Below, one piece after another: positions 8,592 through 20,671 of a stretch of DNA of 33,682 nt; the stretch's first letter is position 1; the number at the start of each line of letters is the position of its first letter. A program made the translations under genes and the position numbers. This DNA is from Pseudomonadota bacterium (GTDB lineage Bacteria > Pseudomonadota > Alphaproteobacteria > Acetobacterales > Acetobacteraceae): assembly GCA_021780035.1 (NCBI GenBank), contig JAJXZO010000006.1:1-33682 (forward strand), given 5' to 3'. Below the pieces are notes generated by a model. The model did no database searches, had not been told where the DNA came from, and saw only the letters and a program-made list of their open reading frames with translations.

Positions 8592-9152
8592 TCAGCGCGG
8601 AGTCAGCACCATGATCATCTGCCGGTTTTCCATACGCGGCATCTGCTCGATCTTGGTTAACGGCTCCATGTCGACGCGGACGCGCTCCAGCACCTTGATG
8701 CCGAGGTCCTGGTGCGCCATCTCGCGGCCGCGGAAGCGCAGCGTGACCTTCACCTTGTCGCCCTCCTCGATGAACATCTTCATGGCCCGCAGTTTGACCT
8801 GATAGTCGTTCTCGTCGATGTTCGGGCGAACCTTGATTTCCTTGATCTCGATGACTTTCTGCTTTTTCTTGGCCTCGTTCTTCTTTTTCTGTTGCTCGTA
8901 CTTGTATTTCCCGTAGTCGAGAACCTTCACGACCGGCGGCTCGGCGTTCGGACTGATCTCCAGCAGATCGAGGCCGACGGCAAACGCCCGGTGCAGCGCT
9001 TCGCGGGTGGTCATCACCCCTTGCATCTCACCGTCCTGATCGATCAGGCGTACCTCCGGAACACGGATTTCCTCATTTACGCGGGGCCCGCCCCGGCTCG
9101 GCGCGGCAGGCTGGGGTACTCTGGCTATGGTCGTCTCCTGTTGCAGTTGCAC
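8592..9152 (-). CDS. infC: Translation initiation factor IF-3
   Basis: IF-3 binds the 30S subunit, prevents 50S joining and proofreads the start codon. Conserved blocks seen: [52 protein letters not shown], the Lys-rich linker, and the C-terminal [16 protein letters not shown] / [12 protein letters not shown]. The interval given uses GTG 9152 (186 residues), which has GGAGG five bases upstream. An in-frame AUA at 9128-9126 has its own AGGAG (9135-9139) six bases upstream and begins exactly where homology begins (IARVPQP), giving 178 residues. IF-3 genes are known for non-AUG starts (AUU in E. coli) that permit autoregulation, so AUA is the biologically attractive start. It follows thrS by 82 bp, a classic pairing, but rpmI and rplT do not follow. 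Confidence 0.96.
   Translation of the reverse strand: MQLQQETTIARVPQPAAPSRGGPRVNEEIRVPEVRLIDQDGEMQGVMTTREALHRAFAVGLDLLEISPNAEPPVVKVLDYGKYKYEQQKKKNEAKKKQKVIEIKEIKVRPNIDENDYQVKLRAMKMFIEEGDKVKVTLRFRGREMAHQDLGIKVLERVRVDMEPLTKIEQMPRMENRQMIMVLTPR
9126..9139 (-). promoter_or_regulatory. Shine-Dalgarno plus AUA candidate start of infC
   Basis: Read on the minus strand, the sequence is AGGAG, a spacer of ACGACC, then ATA GCC AGA. Spacing is optimal. Because IF-3 discriminates against non-AUG/GUG/UUG starts, a start here would allow IF-3 to repress its own translation, as at the AUU of E. coli infC. Confidence 0.55.
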
Positions 9153-9217
9153 AAAACCCTCCCCGAATCCGCCAGGACCCGGGGAAAAACGATGGCGAGT
9201 TTCGCTAAACCTTGCGC

Positions 9218-9233
9218 CGGAGGCAAGCCTCCG
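9218..9233 (-). promoter_or_regulatory. Hairpin in the thrS-infC gap
   Basis: CGGAGGC and GCCTCCG are perfect complements separated by two bases, immediately after the thrS stop. There is no T-run, so it is more likely an RNA-processing or stability element than a full terminator. Confidence 0.35.
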
Positions 9234-9234
9234 C

Positions 9235-11172
9235 TCACGCGCGCGCGGGCCCGCCGAGGTCGGGCGGCACCGCTTCGGCCGCCAGCAGCGCCGCGGCCTC
9301 CTCCAGCGACAGCACCTCCTGCGCCTCGCCGCCCAGGCGCCTGAGCGCCACGGTGCGGTTTTCCGCCTCGCGCCTGCCCACCACCGCGATCACCGGCACG
9401 TGCTGCACGCTGTGGTCGCGCACCTTGGCGTTGATCTTCTGCCGCGACAGGTCCACCCCCACCTGCAGGCCCTTGGCACGCAGCACGGCGGCCACCTCCT
9501 CAGCGTAGGCGTCGGCGTCGGAAACGATGGTGGCCACCACCACCTGCAGCGGCGCCATCCAGAACGGGAAGCGCCCGGCGTACTGCTCGATGACGATGCC
9601 GAGGAAGCGCTCGAGGCTGCCGAGAATAGCGCGGTGCAGCATCACCGGCCGCCTGCGGCCGCCGTCTTCGGCCACGTATTCGGCATCCAGCCGCTCGGGC
9701 AGCACGAAGTCCACCTGCAGCGTGCCGCACTGCCAGTCGCGGCCGATGGCGTCGCGCAGCACGAATTCCAGCTTCGGCCCGTAGAACGCCCCCTCGCCCG
9801 GGTTCAGCGTGTATTCCACCCCGGCGGTGGCGCAGGCCTCCTTCAGCGCCTGCTCGGCGCGGTCCCACACCGCGTCGGAGCCCGCCCGCATCGCCGGCCG
9901 GTCGGAAAACTTCACCTTGAACTCGGGGAAGCCGAAGTCGCGGTAGATGGAGGCAAGCAGATCGACGAAGCGCACCGTCTCGTCGGCCACCTGCTCCTCG
10001 GTGCAGAAGATGTGAGCGTCGTCCTGCAGGAAGGCGCGCACGCGCATGATGCCGTGCAGCGCGCCCGAGGGCTCGTAGCGATGGCAGGCGCCGAACTCGG
10101 CCAGCCGGAGCGGCAGGTCGCGGTAGGAGCGCACCCCCTGGCGGAAGATCATCACCGCGCCGGGGCAGTTCATCGGCTTCAGCGCGTAGGTGCGGTCCTC
10201 GTCCTCCACCTGGGCGATGAACATGTAGTCGCGGAACTTCTCCCAGTGGCCGGAGCGCTCCCACAGCGAGCGGTCCACCAGTTGCGGCGTCTTCACTTCC
10301 AGGTAGCCGGCGGCGTCGAGCCGGCGGCGCATGTAGGCCTCGGCGGTGCGGTAGAGCCTCCAGCCCTTCGGGTGCCAGAAGACGCTGCCCACCGCCTCCT
10401 CCTGCAGGTGGAACAGGTCGAGTTCGCGGCCGATGCGCCGGTGGTCGCGCCGCTCCGCCTCCTCCAGCATGTGCAGGTAGGAGTCGAGTTCCTTCTGGTC
10501 GCGCCAGGCGGTGCCGTAGATGCGGCTCAGCATGGCGTTGCGGTGGTCGCCCCGCCAATACGCCCCGGCCACCTTGGTCAGCTTGAAGGCACCGCCGACG
10601 TCGCCGGTGCCGCGCAGGTGCGGACCGCGGCAGAGATCCACCCAGCTTCCCTGCCGGTAGAGCGAGATCACCGCATCCTCGGGCAGGTCCTCGATCAGTT
10701 CGGCCTTGTACTTCTCGCCGCGCTGCTGAAAAAAGGCGATCGCCTCGTCGCGGTCCCACTCCTCGCGCACGAACTTGTCGTCGCGGGCGACGATCTCGCG
10801 CATGCGCGCCTCGATCGCCGGGAAGTCCTCCGGCGTGAACGGCTCGTTGCGGGCGAAATCGTAGTAGAAGCCGTTCTCGATCGCGGGGCCGATGGTCACC
10901 TGCGTGCCGGGAAACAACTCCTGCACCGCCTGCGCCATGACGTGCGCGGCGTCGTGGCGGATGAGTTCCAGCGCCTCCGGGTCCTTGCGGGTGATCAGCG
11001 TCACCGTGGCGTCGGTGGCGATCCTCGCCACGAGATCGCGCAACTCGCCGTCGCAGCGCATGGCGAGGGCGGCGCGGGCGAGGCCGGGACTGATCGCCTC
11101 GGCCACGGTAGTTCCCGTCACCGCCCCATCGAACCGGCGCACGGAACCGTCGGGCAGGGTGATGGCGGGCAT
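9235..11172 (-). CDS. thrS: Threonyl-tRNA synthetase
   Basis: A 645-residue class II synthetase that charges tRNA-Thr. The start at ATG 11172 follows AAGGAG by about 8 bases and yields the standard N-terminus [11 protein letters not shown]; upstream in-frame sequence is not coding-like. The TGS domain is at about 1-62. The editing domain carries HxxxH at H73/H77 and C181/H185 (CRGPH), the site that removes mischarged Ser. The catalytic core has C336 (LKPMNCPG) and H387 of the zinc site plus motif 2 (CHRYEPSG, 363-370). The anticodon-binding domain begins near [11 protein letters not shown]. All key residues match E. coli within a few positions. It is upstream of infC and probably co-transcribed with it. 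Confidence 0.97.
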   Translation of the reverse strand: MPAITLPDGSVRRFDGAVTGTTVAEAISPGLARAALAMRCDGELRDLVARIATDATVTLITRKDPEALELIRHDAAHVMAQAVQELFPGTQVTIGPAIENGFYYDFARNEPFTPEDFPAIEARMREIVARDDKFVREEWDRDEAIAFFQQRGEKYKAELIEDLPEDAVISLYRQGSWVDLCRGPHLRGTGDVGGAFKLTKVAGAYWRGDHRNAMLSRIYGTAWRDQKELDSYLHMLEEAERRDHRRIGRELDLFHLQEEAVGSVFWHPKGWRLYRTAEAYMRRRLDAAGYLEVKTPQLVDRSLWERSGHWEKFRDYMFIAQVEDEDRTYALKPMNCPGAVMIFRQGVRSYRDLPLRLAEFGACHRYEPSGALHGIMRVRAFLQDDAHIFCTEEQVADETVRFVDLLASIYRDFGFPEFKVKFSDRPAMRAGSDAVWDRAEQALKEACATAGVEYTLNPGEGAFYGPKLEFVLRDAIGRDWQCGTLQVDFVLPERLDAEYVAEDGGRRRPVMLHRAILGSLERFLGIVIEQYAGRFPFWMAPLQVVVATIVSDADAYAEEVAAVLRAKGLQVGVDLSRQKINAKVRDHSVQHVPVIAVVGRREAENRTVALRRLGGEAQEVLSLEEAAALLAAEAVPPDLGGPARA

Positions 11173-11250
11173 GAGAGCGTCTCTCCTTCGCAAAAACGGA
11201 CACGGTTCTATGCGCACGCGGCGCCGCCAGCGCAACCCCCGGCGCGCGAA

Positions 11251-11269
11251 GGGGAGCAGCGCGCTCCCC
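11251..11269 (-). terminator. Hairpin after the GT9 gene
   Basis: GGGGAGC (11251-11257) and GCTCCCC (11263-11269) pair around a 5-base loop, four bases beyond the GT9 stop codon on the minus strand. Only tt follows, so termination may be weak; it separates the glycosyltransferases from thrS. Confidence 0.5.
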
Positions 11270-11272
11270 GCT

Positions 11273-12190
11273 TCAGCCGATAAGGGTGGGCAGCGCGGCA
11301 ATCACGTCCGCCGCCGGCAGATCCGCGAGATCGGCACGGCGAAGGATCGTCGGCCACTCGCCGCGCGGCCCGCGCGGGGCGGTCAGCGCCGGGTCGGACA
11401 GGGAGGAGAACAGCACGAGCACGCGGCAGCCCACGGTGGCGGCGACGTGCATCGGCCCCGTGTCGTTGCCGATGGCGCACGCCGCGCCGGCGGCGAGCCG
11501 CGCCACCTGGGCGACGCTGGTGCGGCCGGTCAGGTCGATCGCCTCGGGGCACGCCGCACGGATGGTGGCGGCGAGGTTCGCCTCCGTCGCTCCGCCGACA
11601 ACGGCCACCGCCAGCCCGCGCGCCTCGAGTGCCGCCGCCACGGCGCCGTAGCCCGCCGCAGGCCAGCACTTTTCCTCCCGCCCCGGCGAGGCGCCGGGCA
11701 TCAGCAGCGCATAGGGCCGGGGCGGCGCCGGCGCGTCTCCCCGCAGCAGCCAGGAGAGATCGGGCTCGGGGAACGCATCCACCCCAGCCGTGTGCAACTG
11801 CTCGCGCTGGCGCTCCAGCGTGTGCATGGCATCACGCCCCGGGCTTGCGTGCGGGTGCGAGCATCCGGGCGCGATGCCCGACCACGCCGGCTTGCCGGCG
11901 AGGCGGAAATAGCGCGACGAGCGCCCCGAGGTCTGCAAATCGTAAACGAAATCGAATCCCCGCAGCGCCCGGCGCAGGCGCACGAGCCCCAGCACGTCGA
12001 ACCACGCGGGTCGCGCATCCACCAGCACCTCGTCGAACCATGGCGCGGCCCGCGCCAGGGAGACGAACGGCGCGGTGGTGAGCAGGGTGACGGAATCGTT
12101 CGGATGGCGCGCGCGGATCGCCGCGAAGGGGCCGAAGGAAAGGAAGAAATCGCCGAGCGCGGAGAGGCGGATGACGAGGATCCGGCTCAT
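11273..12190 (-). CDS. Glycosyltransferase family 9 (heptosyltransferase-like)
   Basis: A 305-residue GT-B fold enzyme, probably adding a heptose or related sugar to lipopolysaccharide core at the inner face of the cytoplasmic membrane. The N-terminus [19 protein letters not shown] is the family hallmark. The donor-binding signature [12 protein letters not shown] lies in the C-terminal half, preceded by [17 protein letters not shown]. The start ATG 12190 overlaps the stop of the upstream glycosyltransferase as ATGA, so the two are translationally coupled. Open reading continues upstream of this ATG but only as a shadow of the neighbour. Acceptor and exact sugar cannot be told from sequence. 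Confidence 0.9.
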   Translation of the reverse strand: MSRILVIRLSALGDFFLSFGPFAAIRARHPNDSVTLLTTAPFVSLARAAPWFDEVLVDARPAWFDVLGLVRLRRALRGFDFVYDLQTSGRSSRYFRLAGKPAWSGIAPGCSHPHASPGRDAMHTLERQREQLHTAGVDAFPEPDLSWLLRGDAPAPPRPYALLMPGASPGREEKCWPAAGYGAVAAALEARGLAVAVVGGATEANLAATIRAACPEAIDLTGRTSVAQVARLAAGAACAIGNDTGPMHVAATVGCRVLVLFSSLSDPALTAPRGPRGEWPTILRRADLADLPAADVIAALPTLIG

Positions 12191-13350
12191 CGCTCCACCC
12201 CAGCGGCGAGCAGGCCGCCATAGACGTCGAGCGTGGCGGCGCGCATCGCCTCCAGCGTGTAGCCGTCCATCACCGCCGCCCGCGCCGCCGCGCCGACTTT
12301 CGCCCGCTGCGCGGCGGAAAGATCGAGCGCGGCGTCGAGCGCGCGGGCCAGCGCCTCCGTATCGCCGGGCGGCACCAGCCAACCGGTCTCGCCGTCGCGC
12401 ACCGTCTCGGCGGCACCGCCGTGAGCGGTGGCCACCACGGGCCGCGCCATCGCCTGCGCCTCGATAACCGTCCGCCCGAAGCCCTCGGGCTCGACCGAGG
12501 GGCTCAGCACCAGTGTGGCGAGCGCCAGCGCCGCCGGCACGTCGGCCACGTGGCCGACATCGAACACCCGTGCTGCCACGCCGAATCGCGCGGCTTTGGC
12601 CGCCAATTCGCGGCGGAGGCGGGCGCGCTTCGCCTCGCCGCCGGCCAGCACCAGCACCGCCTCGCGGTGGCGCATCGCCGCCAGCGCCGCGATCGCCTCC
12701 CGCTGCCCCTTCCAGCGGGAAAAACGCGCCGGCAGCAGCAGCACCGGCGTGCCTTCCGGCAGTTGCCAGGCCGCCGCGAGCGCCGCCGTTCTGTCGCCGT
12801 CCACCGCCTCGGGGTCGAACACGGTCGGATCGACCCCGCGCGGGATCACCCGGATGCGCGAGGCGGGAAGGCCGTAGCGCCTCTCGATCAGCGCGGCGAC
12901 GAAGCGGCTGATGGCGATAACCACTTCGCCCCTCGCCATCACCGCGTTGTAGGCGTGCTTGCCCCACCAGTTCTCGCTGTAGGGAGCGTGGTAGGTGGTG
13001 ACGAAGTGGCAGCCGCATCGCCGCGCCGCCAGCCACGCCGACCACGCCGGCGCCCGCGAGCGCGCGTGCACGATGCTCACGCCCTCGGCCTCGATCACCC
13101 GCCGCAGAAGCCCGGCATTCCGCCACAGCGCCAAGGGCGACTTGCGGTCGAGCGGCAGCGTGATATGCCGCCCGCCGGCCTTTTCCACCGCGGCGACAAG
13201 ACGGCCGCCCGCGCTCGCCACCAGAGCGGTGCCGGGGGCTGTGGCGATCGCCTGCACGATCTCCACGGTGCCGCGCTCGACGCCGCCGCCCGCCAGCGCC
13301 GGCAGCACCTGCAGCACCACCAGCCGCCGGCGCGGGTTTTCATCGGTCAT
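12187..13350 (-). CDS. Glycosyltransferase family 4
   Basis: A 387-residue GT-B retaining glycosyltransferase, likely in lipopolysaccharide or surface-polysaccharide assembly. The N-terminal acceptor domain has the GGGVERGTVEI loop and FVTTYHAPYSENW. The C-terminal domain has RVIPRGVDPTVF, PARFSRWKGQREAI, and the nucleotide-sugar E-x7-E block (EPEGFGRTVIEAQAMARPVV) followed by HGGAAETV. ATG 13350 has only a poor Shine-Dalgarno. The gene is divergent from the alpha/beta hydrolase, with just 45 bp between starts, so their promoters must overlap. It precedes and overlaps the GT9 gene. Confidence 0.92.
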   Translation of the reverse strand: MTDENPRRRLVVLQVLPALAGGGVERGTVEIVQAIATAPGTALVASAGGRLVAAVEKAGGRHITLPLDRKSPLALWRNAGLLRRVIEAEGVSIVHARSRAPAWSAWLAARRCGCHFVTTYHAPYSENWWGKHAYNAVMARGEVVIAISRFVAALIERRYGLPASRIRVIPRGVDPTVFDPEAVDGDRTAALAAAWQLPEGTPVLLLPARFSRWKGQREAIAALAAMRHREAVLVLAGGEAKRARLRRELAAKAARFGVAARVFDVGHVADVPAALALATLVLSPSVEPEGFGRTVIEAQAMARPVVATAHGGAAETVRDGETGWLVPPGDTEALARALDAALDLSAAQRAKVGAAARAAVMDGYTLEAMRAATLDVYGGLLAAGVER

Positions 13351-13395
13351 GCGCTGGCTATATCACGGAGGCAGACGAAAGGAAGGTGGCCGGAG

Positions 13396-14181
13396 ATGGA
13401 GCAACACGGGCGGCTTCGGCGCGACGACGGCGTGGAACTGGCCTGGGCGCTGCTGCCCGGCCGGGGACCGACGGTGGTGTTCCTGCCCGGCTTCGGCAGC
13501 GACATGGGCGGCATCAAGGCGCTGGCGCTGCGCGACTGGTGCGCCGGGGCGGGACAGGCGCTGCTCCGCCTCGACTACTCCGGCCACGGCACCAGCACCG
13601 GCCAATTCACTGAAGGATGCATCGGCATCTGGGCAGAGGACGCAAGGCGGGTGATCGACGCCGTCACTACGGGCCCGCTGCTGCTCGCGGGCTCGTCGAT
13701 GGGCGGCTGGATCGCGCTCATCACCGCGCTCGCGCTGGGAAAGCGGGTGACGGGCCTGCTCGGGATCGCCGCCGCGCCCGACTTCACCGAGGAACTGATG
13801 TGGGCGGCGATGACGCCGGAGCACCGCGAGACGCTGCTGCGCGACGGACTGCTGATGGCCCCGAATGGCTACGGCCCGCCGGTGCCCATCACGCGCGCGC
13901 TGATCGAGGACGGCCGCCGGCATCTGCTGCTCGGAAGTCCCATCGATCTTGCCTGCCCGGTGCGGCTGCTGCACGGCCAGCAGGATGCGGATGTGCCCTG
14001 GCAGTTCGCGCTGCGTCTGGCGCGGCGCCTGTCGGCCGCCGACGTGCAGGTGACACTGGTGAAGGACGGCGACCACCGGCTTTCCCGCCCCCTGGATCTC
14101 GCCATGATCACGCGCGCGCTCGCCGGCATGCTCGCGGACGCCGACGCCGACGGAACGGCCACGGCGCTCAGTGCCCCTTGA
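13396..14181 (+). CDS. Alpha/beta hydrolase (ABHD10-like)
   Basis: A 261-residue serine hydrolase. The start is ATG 13396, with aaggaagg about 9 bases upstream. The oxyanion region is FLPGFGSDMGG (29-39), the nucleophile elbow is GSSMG (99-103) with Ser101, the acid is probably Asp197 or Asp199 in HGQQDADVPW, and the base is His227 in KDGDHRLS. This set and the length fit the small esterase/thioesterase group containing mitochondrial ABHD10; substrates in bacteria are unknown. No signal peptide, so it should be cytoplasmic. The 3' end overlaps the convergent small membrane protein gene by 14 bp. Confidence 0.9.
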   Translation: MEQHGRLRRDDGVELAWALLPGRGPTVVFLPGFGSDMGGIKALALRDWCAGAGQALLRLDYSGHGTSTGQFTEGCIGIWAEDARRVIDAVTTGPLLLAGSSMGGWIALITALALGKRVTGLLGIAAAPDFTEELMWAAMTPEHRETLLRDGLLMAPNGYGPPVPITRALIEDGRRHLLLGSPIDLACPVRLLHGQQDADVPWQFALRLARRLSAADVQVTLVKDGDHRLSRPLDLAMITRALAGMLADADADGTATALSAP

Positions 14182-14362
14182 GCAGCCACTCCGCCAGCAC
14201 GGCGAGCCCGCCCGCGCCATAGATCACGAGTGCGGCGAGCCGCAGCGTGCGGTTGTGGCGCCGGAGCGGCGGCAGCACCGCCGGGGCAAGGACGATCACG
14301 ATCGCCACCAGCACCAGCGCCTGCAACTGCTGGAACATGCTCATTCCGCTCAACGCACCCAT
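14168..14362 (-). CDS. Small two-helix membrane protein
   Basis: A 64-residue protein with two predicted helices, about residues 14-31 (ALVLVAIVIVLAPAVL) and 41-60 (LRLAALVIYGAGGLAVLAEWLL), joined by a basic loop PLRRHNRTLR. Start candidates are ATG 14362 (GGAAG a few bases upstream), 14344 and 14338. It lies 33 bp downstream of ntrX on the same strand and may be the last gene of that operon. Its tail overlaps the convergent hydrolase gene. No family recognised; the regular hydrophobic pattern and good start argue that it is real. Confidence 0.6.
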   Translation of the reverse strand: MGALSGMSMFQQLQALVLVAIVIVLAPAVLPPLRRHNRTLRLAALVIYGAGGLAVLAEWLLKGH

Positions 14363-14395
14363 CGCGCTTCCGGGCCTTCCCTGTCGTGATCGCCG

Positions 14396-15785
<1,390 letters not shown>

Positions 15786-15796
<11 letters not shown>

Positions 15797-18047
15797 CGGC
15801 GTCTCGCACGGCAGGAGCAAGCGGCAGGACCAGCGTGGCGACCGCGCCCTGCCCGGAGGGACGGTCTTCCAGGACCACCCGGCCGCCGTGGTCCTCCATG
15901 ATCTTCTTCACGATGGCAAGCCCGAGCCCGGTGCCCTTCGGTTTATGGGTGACGTAGGGCTCGGTGAGCCGGTCGCGGTCCTGCTCCGGCAGGCCCACGC
16001 CGTCATCGGTGACGTGGATCGCCACCTCCGCTTCGCTCACCAGCAGATCGATCCCGATCTCGCCGGCCGGTTCGCCCTCGCCGCGCGCGCGCATCGCCAC
16101 CGCGTCGGCGGCATTCTGCAGCAGGTTGGTGAGCGCCTGGCCGAGCAGCCTGCGGTCGCAGGAGACCATCGGTCCGCTTTCCGGCAGATCGACGCGCCAG
16201 GCGATATCGGCGTGGGCGGTGCGCGGCAGCACCAGCGCCTCGCGCACCAGCCGGCCGAGGTCCTCGGGGCGCAGTACCGGCGTCGGCATGCGGGCGAAGG
16301 CGGAGAACTCGTCCACCATGCGGCCGATGTCGCCGACGTGGCGGACGATGGTGTCGGCGCACTGGCTGAAGGTTTCCGGATCGGAGGTGATCTCGCGGGT
16401 GAAGCGGCGCTTCAGCCGCTCGGCGGCGAGCTGGATCGGCGTCAGCGGGTTCTTGATCTCGTGGGCGATGCGCCGCGCCACGTCGGCCCAGGCCGCCTTG
16501 CGCTGCGCCGACAGAAGCTCGGTGATGTCGTCGAAGGTGACGACGAAGCCGCGCGGCCGCAGCACCCCCTCGCCACCCGCGGTCTCCTCGCCGCGATCGG
16601 TGGCGAGGCGCGCCAGCAGCACGCGGCGCTTGCCGCGCGGGCCGATCTGCACCTCCGCCGTGTGCGGCCGCTCGGGCGTCATGCGCGTCTCCGCCAGAAG
16701 GGCGGCGAACTCCGGCACCACCTCGTCGAGACGCCGGCCGATCGCCGCCAGCAGGTCGCGCTCCAACAGCGCATCGGCCGCGTGATTCGGCAGTTCGATC
16801 CGACCCTCGGCGTCGAGGCCGATGACGCCCGCAGAAACCCCGGAGAGCACCGCCTCGGTGAAGCGCCGCCGACTGTCGATCTGCCCGTAGGCCTCCATCA
16901 GTTCCGCCCGCTGCGCCGCAAGCTGGTTGGTCATGCGATTGAAGGCGCGCGACAGCCCGGCCACCTCGTCGCCGCTCGCCACCTCCGGCACCCGCACCGA
17001 GAGATCCCCCGCGCGCACGCGCTCGGCGGCGGTGATCAGCCTGCCGATGGGCCTCGCCGTCTGGTTGGCGATGACGAGGCCGATCAGCGCCGCCGCGCAT
17101 AGCACGAGGAGTGCGATCAGCGCGAAGATCAGCGCAAAGGTGATCTGCAGCCCCGAGCGGTTGGTATCGAGCTTCCGGTATTCGGCGACCGCCTGCTCGG
17201 TGCGCTTCAGGTGCTCGAGAATGGAGGGATCGACCGGCCGGCCGATCATCAGCATCAACGGCGGGGTGAGGTTCATCTGCACCACCGCCTGCACGCGCGT
17301 CGAATCGACGCTGCCGAGCACGGCGACGTCGCCACCGCTCGCCTCCTTCACCGCCCAGCTGGGCGGCGGCTCGCCGGCAGCGCCGTAGGAAGCCAGCACC
17401 TGCCCCGTGACTGGCTCGAAGATCACCGCCTCGGTCAGGCCGCGCAGCGTCGTCTGCGCCGCCAGCACCTGGGCGAAGCCGGAGGGGTCGTTGCCCAGGA
17501 ATTCGCTCGCCCGCATCAGGTCGTTGGCCATGCTGAAGGCGTCGATGCGGATGTTGTTGCGGTGTTCCTGCAGGTAACCGCGGGCGGCCTGCAGGCTCTC
17601 CTGCAGGGTGGTGCGCACCGGCGTGTTGAACCATGCCTGGATGCCGAGCTGGAAGAAGACGGTGGCGAAAATCGCCACGACGATGGTGGGGATCACCGCC
17701 ACCCCGGAAAACAGCAGCACCAGCCGCGTGTGCATGCGCGAGCCGGCCGAGCCGCGCCGCCGCTCCACCCAGACGCGGGTGAGCCTGCCCGCCAGCACCG
17801 CGACCAACAGCAGCACAACCGCCATGTTCGCCAGCACCATGGCGAAGGCGAGGTTGGGGCTCGGCACATGCCGCGTCAGCATCACGAAGGTGAACACGCT
17901 CAGCGTCACCGCCCCGGCGGCGAGCACCAGGGTGAGCAGCTTGCCGAGCAGGATGTCGAGCAGCCGGCCGAGCCAGGGGTGCCGCGCCGACGGTGGCGAC
18001 GATTCTTCCAGAGGCGCCGCGGCGGCGGGTGGATCGCTCACGTTCAT
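15786..18047 (-). CDS. ntrY: Sensor histidine kinase NtrY
   Basis: A 753-residue membrane sensor. Helices lie at about 34-56, 68-90 and 108-136; a periplasmic sensing region spans 140-298 and a fourth helix 300-326. A HAMP linker (327-382), PAS domain (390-510), HisKA with His529 (RRIAHEIKNPLTP) and an ATPase domain with the N box (LTNLLQNAADAV) and GTGLGLAIVKKI follow. It phosphorylates NtrX and is linked to nitrogen and redox/oxygen responses in alphaproteobacteria. The start at ATG 18047 is six bases past the ntrC stop; GTG 18053 abuts the stop and is an alternative. Confidence 0.96.
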
Positions 18048-18053
18048 TCCCAC

Positions 18054-19517
<1,464 letters not shown>

Positions 19518-19546
19518 GATTTCTCCGAAATCTGCGGCCGGCCGTC

Positions 19547-20671
19547 TCAGCGTGCCGGCGCGGAGTCGTCGTTCGCCATCGGCAGGAACAGGCGGAACTC
19601 GGTGCGGCCCGGTCGGCTCTCCATCTCAATCAGCCCGCCGTGATCGGCGACGATCTTCGCCACCAGCGCCAGCCCGAGCCCGCTGCCGGCGGCTTTGGAC
19701 GTGATGAAGGGGTCGAACAGGTTCTGCGTGATGCCGTCGGGAATTCCAGGACCGTTGTCGCGCACCGCCACCATCAGCGGCACGTGCGCCCGCTGCTCGC
19801 CGCCCGGCGTGGCAAGGCGCATGCCGTGGCGGTAGGCGGTGATCAGCGTGATCTCGGCCCCCGCCATCGCCGCCTCGGTCAGCGCCTCGGCGGCGTTCTT
19901 CACCAGGTTCAGCACCGCCTGCACCAGTTGGTCGCGGTTGCCGAGCACCGGCGGCAGGCTCGGGTCGTACGTTTCGACGAAGCGCACCGAGGAGGCGAAG
20001 CCGCTCTGCGCCAGGCGGCGCACGTGCTCGAGCACGCGGTGGATGTTCACCGCTCCCCGCTCGGAGGGCTTCTCGCCGAACACCTCCATGCGGTCGACGA
20101 GGGTGCGGATGCGGTCGGCCTCGTCGCGGATCAGCACCGTAAGCTCGCGGTCGGCCTCGGCCACGCTGGCTTCGAGAAGCTGCGCCGCACCGCGGATGCC
20201 GGAAAGCGGGTTCTTCACCTCGTGCGCGAGCATCGCCGCCATGTTGGTGACATTCTGCGCCGCCTTACGGAAGGTAAGCTGGCGGTCCAGCGCCCGGGCC
20301 GCCGAGGTATCCTGCAACACCAGCAGCACGCCATCGGCGATTTCCGGCAGCGGCGCGCCCTGCACCGAGATGCCCTCCCTGGCGAGCCTCGGCCCCTCGA
20401 AGGCGAGGTCGTGCTGTACCACGATCAGATTGCCCTGCCGCACCTCGGCGATCAGCCCGAACAGCGGGTGCCCGGGACGCACCAGATCGCCAATGGCGAG
20501 GCCGCCGAGTTGCCCCGCCGAGATGCCGAAGAAATACTCCGCGGCGTGGTTGACGAAGACGAAGCGGTCGTGGGCGTCGAGGGCCAGCACCGGCATCGGC
20601 AAAGCCGCCATCGCCACGCCCGGATCGAGCGCGCGCCGCGGCGGCGGAGAGCGGAACAGGCCACCGCTCAC
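19547..20671 (-). CDS. ntrB: Nitrogen sensor kinase/phosphatase NtrB (NR-II)
   Basis: A 374-residue cytoplasmic sensor that phosphorylates or dephosphorylates NtrC under PII control. A PAS domain covers about 20-125 ([22 protein letters not shown]). His150 sits in [20 protein letters not shown], and the ATPase N box is [12 protein letters not shown] with the G boxes DNGPGIP and [13 protein letters not shown] chose GTG 20671, which forms a GTGA overlap with the dusB stop and has GGAG upstream; this gives the usual family length. Open reading further upstream is a shadow of dusB. No transmembrane helix. Confidence 0.95.
   Translation of the reverse strand: MSGGLFRSPPPRRALDPGVAMAALPMPVLALDAHDRFVFVNHAAEYFFGISAGQLGGLAIGDLVRPGHPLFGLIAEVRQGNLIVVQHDLAFEGPRLAREGISVQGAPLPEIADGVLLVLQDTSAARALDRQLTFRKAAQNVTNMAAMLAHEVKNPLSGIRGAAQLLEASVAEADRELTVLIRDEADRIRTLVDRMEVFGEKPSERGAVNIHRVLEHVRRLAQSGFASSVRFVETYDPSLPPVLGNRDQLVQAVLNLVKNAAEALTEAAMAGAEITLITAYRHGMRLATPGGEQRAHVPLMVAVRDNGPGIPDGITQNLFDPFITSKAAGSGLGLALVAKIVADHGGLIEMESRPGRTEFRLFLPMANDDSAPAR

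Noticed and set aside
9127-11283. 718-codon open frame antisense to thrS
   Set aside because: Mirror frame of a well-supported synthetase; sequence is low-complexity His/Val/Leu/Gly-rich and recognisable only as a shadow.
12191-13126. N-terminal extension of the GT9 protein
   Set aside because: It is the shadow of the GT4 gene; the family N-terminus starts exactly at ATG 12190.
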